A stretch of 64,000 nt of DNA from Eisenbergiella tayi (GTDB lineage: Bacteria > Bacillota > Clostridia > Lachnospirales > Lachnospiraceae). Every line of letters begins with the position of its first letter. The stretch's first letter is position 1. Under the pieces are notes generated by a model that saw nothing but the letters and a program-made list of their open reading frames with translations, was not told the origin of the DNA and ran no database searches. The stretch spans positions 536,272 to 600,271 of the forward strand of contig NZ_MPDJ01000004.1 of assembly GCF_001881565.1 (NCBI RefSeq), given 5' to 3'. Shown here piece by piece: positions 63,335-64,000 of the stretch. Both the position numbers and the translations under genes were made by a program.

Positions 63335-63631
63335 TTGGCTTATCAGTTATCAAACTATAAAGATGTAGATTCATCTGTCGTCCCCCTTGTCCTGCAATAT
63401 TATAAATACATGGACCAGGAAGATTATGCCGGCGCTTCCAGCCTGCTTGAAGAAAATCACGAGCTCCTGAAGCCCTATATCATAGATATGGACAGCATAA
63501 ACAAAATTGAACAGGGCCTTCACGATCTCTGGCAGACTGCATCCTTAACACAATCAGTAGTCATTACAGAAGATCAGACAGAACCGGAAGGTGATTTTGG
63601 ACCGGGAACCGAATGGTTCGCCGAATACTAA
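63335..63631 (+). CDS. Small tail-module protein, TTG start
   Basis: Protein of 98 residues (AYQLSNYKDVDSSVVPLVLQYYKYMDQEDYAGASSLLEEN). It starts at TTG 63335 behind an ideal AAAGGAGGTGA. Unrecognised; helical, acidic C-terminus. Confidence 0.65.
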   Translation: MAYQLSNYKDVDSSVVPLVLQYYKYMDQEDYAGASSLLEENHELLKPYIIDMDSINKIEQGLHDLWQTASLTQSVVITEDQTEPEGDFGPGTEWFAEY

Positions 63632-63645
63632 ATACGGAGGCATTC

Positions 63646-63948
63646 ATGAACAATGAAGATTTTAACTACATCCCCCGCAGCGCTGCCCGCCTGCGTAACC
63701 GGGACATATCGGATCAGCATAAAGCGCTTCTGAAAACCGGAAATCCGGCCAGTGCCGCCGATCTAATCAAAAACCGTCCCGACTTGGAGGCATTTAGTGC
63801 CTCTCTTTTCAATTTCATAGAACAGAAACTGGTTTTTATCGAGCAGCAGCTTTCAGGGAAAAACCGAGAAATTTATAATGTTTATTCAGACACAGAACCT
63901 TCCTCTGAAGAAATGGAAGGCAAGTTTTTCTGGAATAAAGAATACTAA
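63646..63948 (+). CDS. Small tail-module protein
   Basis: Protein of 100 residues from the ATG at 63646 (ACGGAGG upstream), start MNNEDFNYIPRSAARLRNRDISDQHKALLK, acidic end. Helical with a C-terminal KLVFIEQQLSGKN. Unrecognised. An upstream in-frame start at 63613 overlaps the previous gene and is less likely. Confidence 0.65.
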   Translation: MNNEDFNYIPRSAARLRNRDISDQHKALLKTGNPASAADLIKNRPDLEAFSASLFNFIEQKLVFIEQQLSGKNREIYNVYSDTEPSSEEMEGKFFWNKEY

Positions 63949-63962
63949 GAAAGGAAAATAAT

Positions 63963-64000
63963 ATGAGTATTGCATCAGGTTATAAAAAATTTAAAAAGTA
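63963..64000 (+). CDS. Start of the next gene (truncated by the window)
   Basis: ATG at 63963 after AAAGGAAAA, first residues MSIASGYKKFKK; too short to identify. Confidence 0.5.
   Translation, partial: MSIASGYKKFKK

Overview
The window looks like a low-to-medium-GC member of the Firmicutes/Bacillota, most likely a gut Lachnospiraceae-type clostridium. The basis is strong GGAGG-type ribosome binding sites on almost every gene, sigma-A-like promoters (TTGACA/TATAAT), the Gram-positive form of the LexA box, a yjdF riboswitch, cre-like operators and GPH/GH13 sugar genes. I cannot name the genus. I see no rRNA, tRNA or CRISPR array.

Left part (1-41.8 kb) is chromosomal metabolic and accessory DNA. 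It holds a GH13 alpha-glucosidase with a GPH sugar transporter; a PadR-controlled MATE pump with matching palindromic operators; a B12-binding radical SAM gene and a nucleoside phosphorylase with an extreme C-over-G strand bias; a solitary carB; a GH106-like glycosidase behind a cre/LacI-type operator; an ECF sigma factor with a DUF2461 gene; an NAD-salvage operon (nrtR-pnuC-nadR) behind two identical-plan operators; yjdF with its riboswitch; TetR- and MerR-controlled genes; a 1930-residue DUF4011 helicase/nuclease of defence type; and a run of small single-gene functions (Uma2, nucleotidyltransferase, two APH-like kinases, GNATs, NUDIX, a two-domain multicopper oxidase, an orphan PD-(D/E)XK nuclease, DUF3795).

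Right part (41.8-64 kb) is the most unusual. A gene on the minus strand encodes a sigma-factor-like domain fused to a DUF262 (ParB-like) domain. Its promoter carries two LexA boxes, so it should be induced by DNA damage. A well-formed internal ribosome binding site and ATG could also yield the DUF262 part alone. Divergent to it lies a 928-residue protein with the hallmarks of a single-chain double-psi-beta-barrel RNA polymerase (R-x-P block, DxDxD block, later G-x-x-x-N and ID-x-x-K blocks), related in plan to QDE-1/YonO-type enzymes. A terminator follows, and then a siphovirus-like tail module: small head-tail protein, tail terminator-like, chaperone-like, tube, holin-like, a very long tape measure, fibre with His-x-His repeats, Fn3-like, baseplate-like and DUF5048 proteins. 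No sheath, capsid, portal or terminase gene is visible before the window ends.

My working model is an SOS-induced, tail-producing element (a non-contractile tailocin or a prophage tail region) that brings its own sigma-like factor and its own RNA polymerase. The tape-measure gene is further interrupted by a roughly 446-nt non-coding insert with group I intron-like features, and a small plus-strand RNA appears to lie antisense to the leader of the SOS-induced sigma-DUF262 message.
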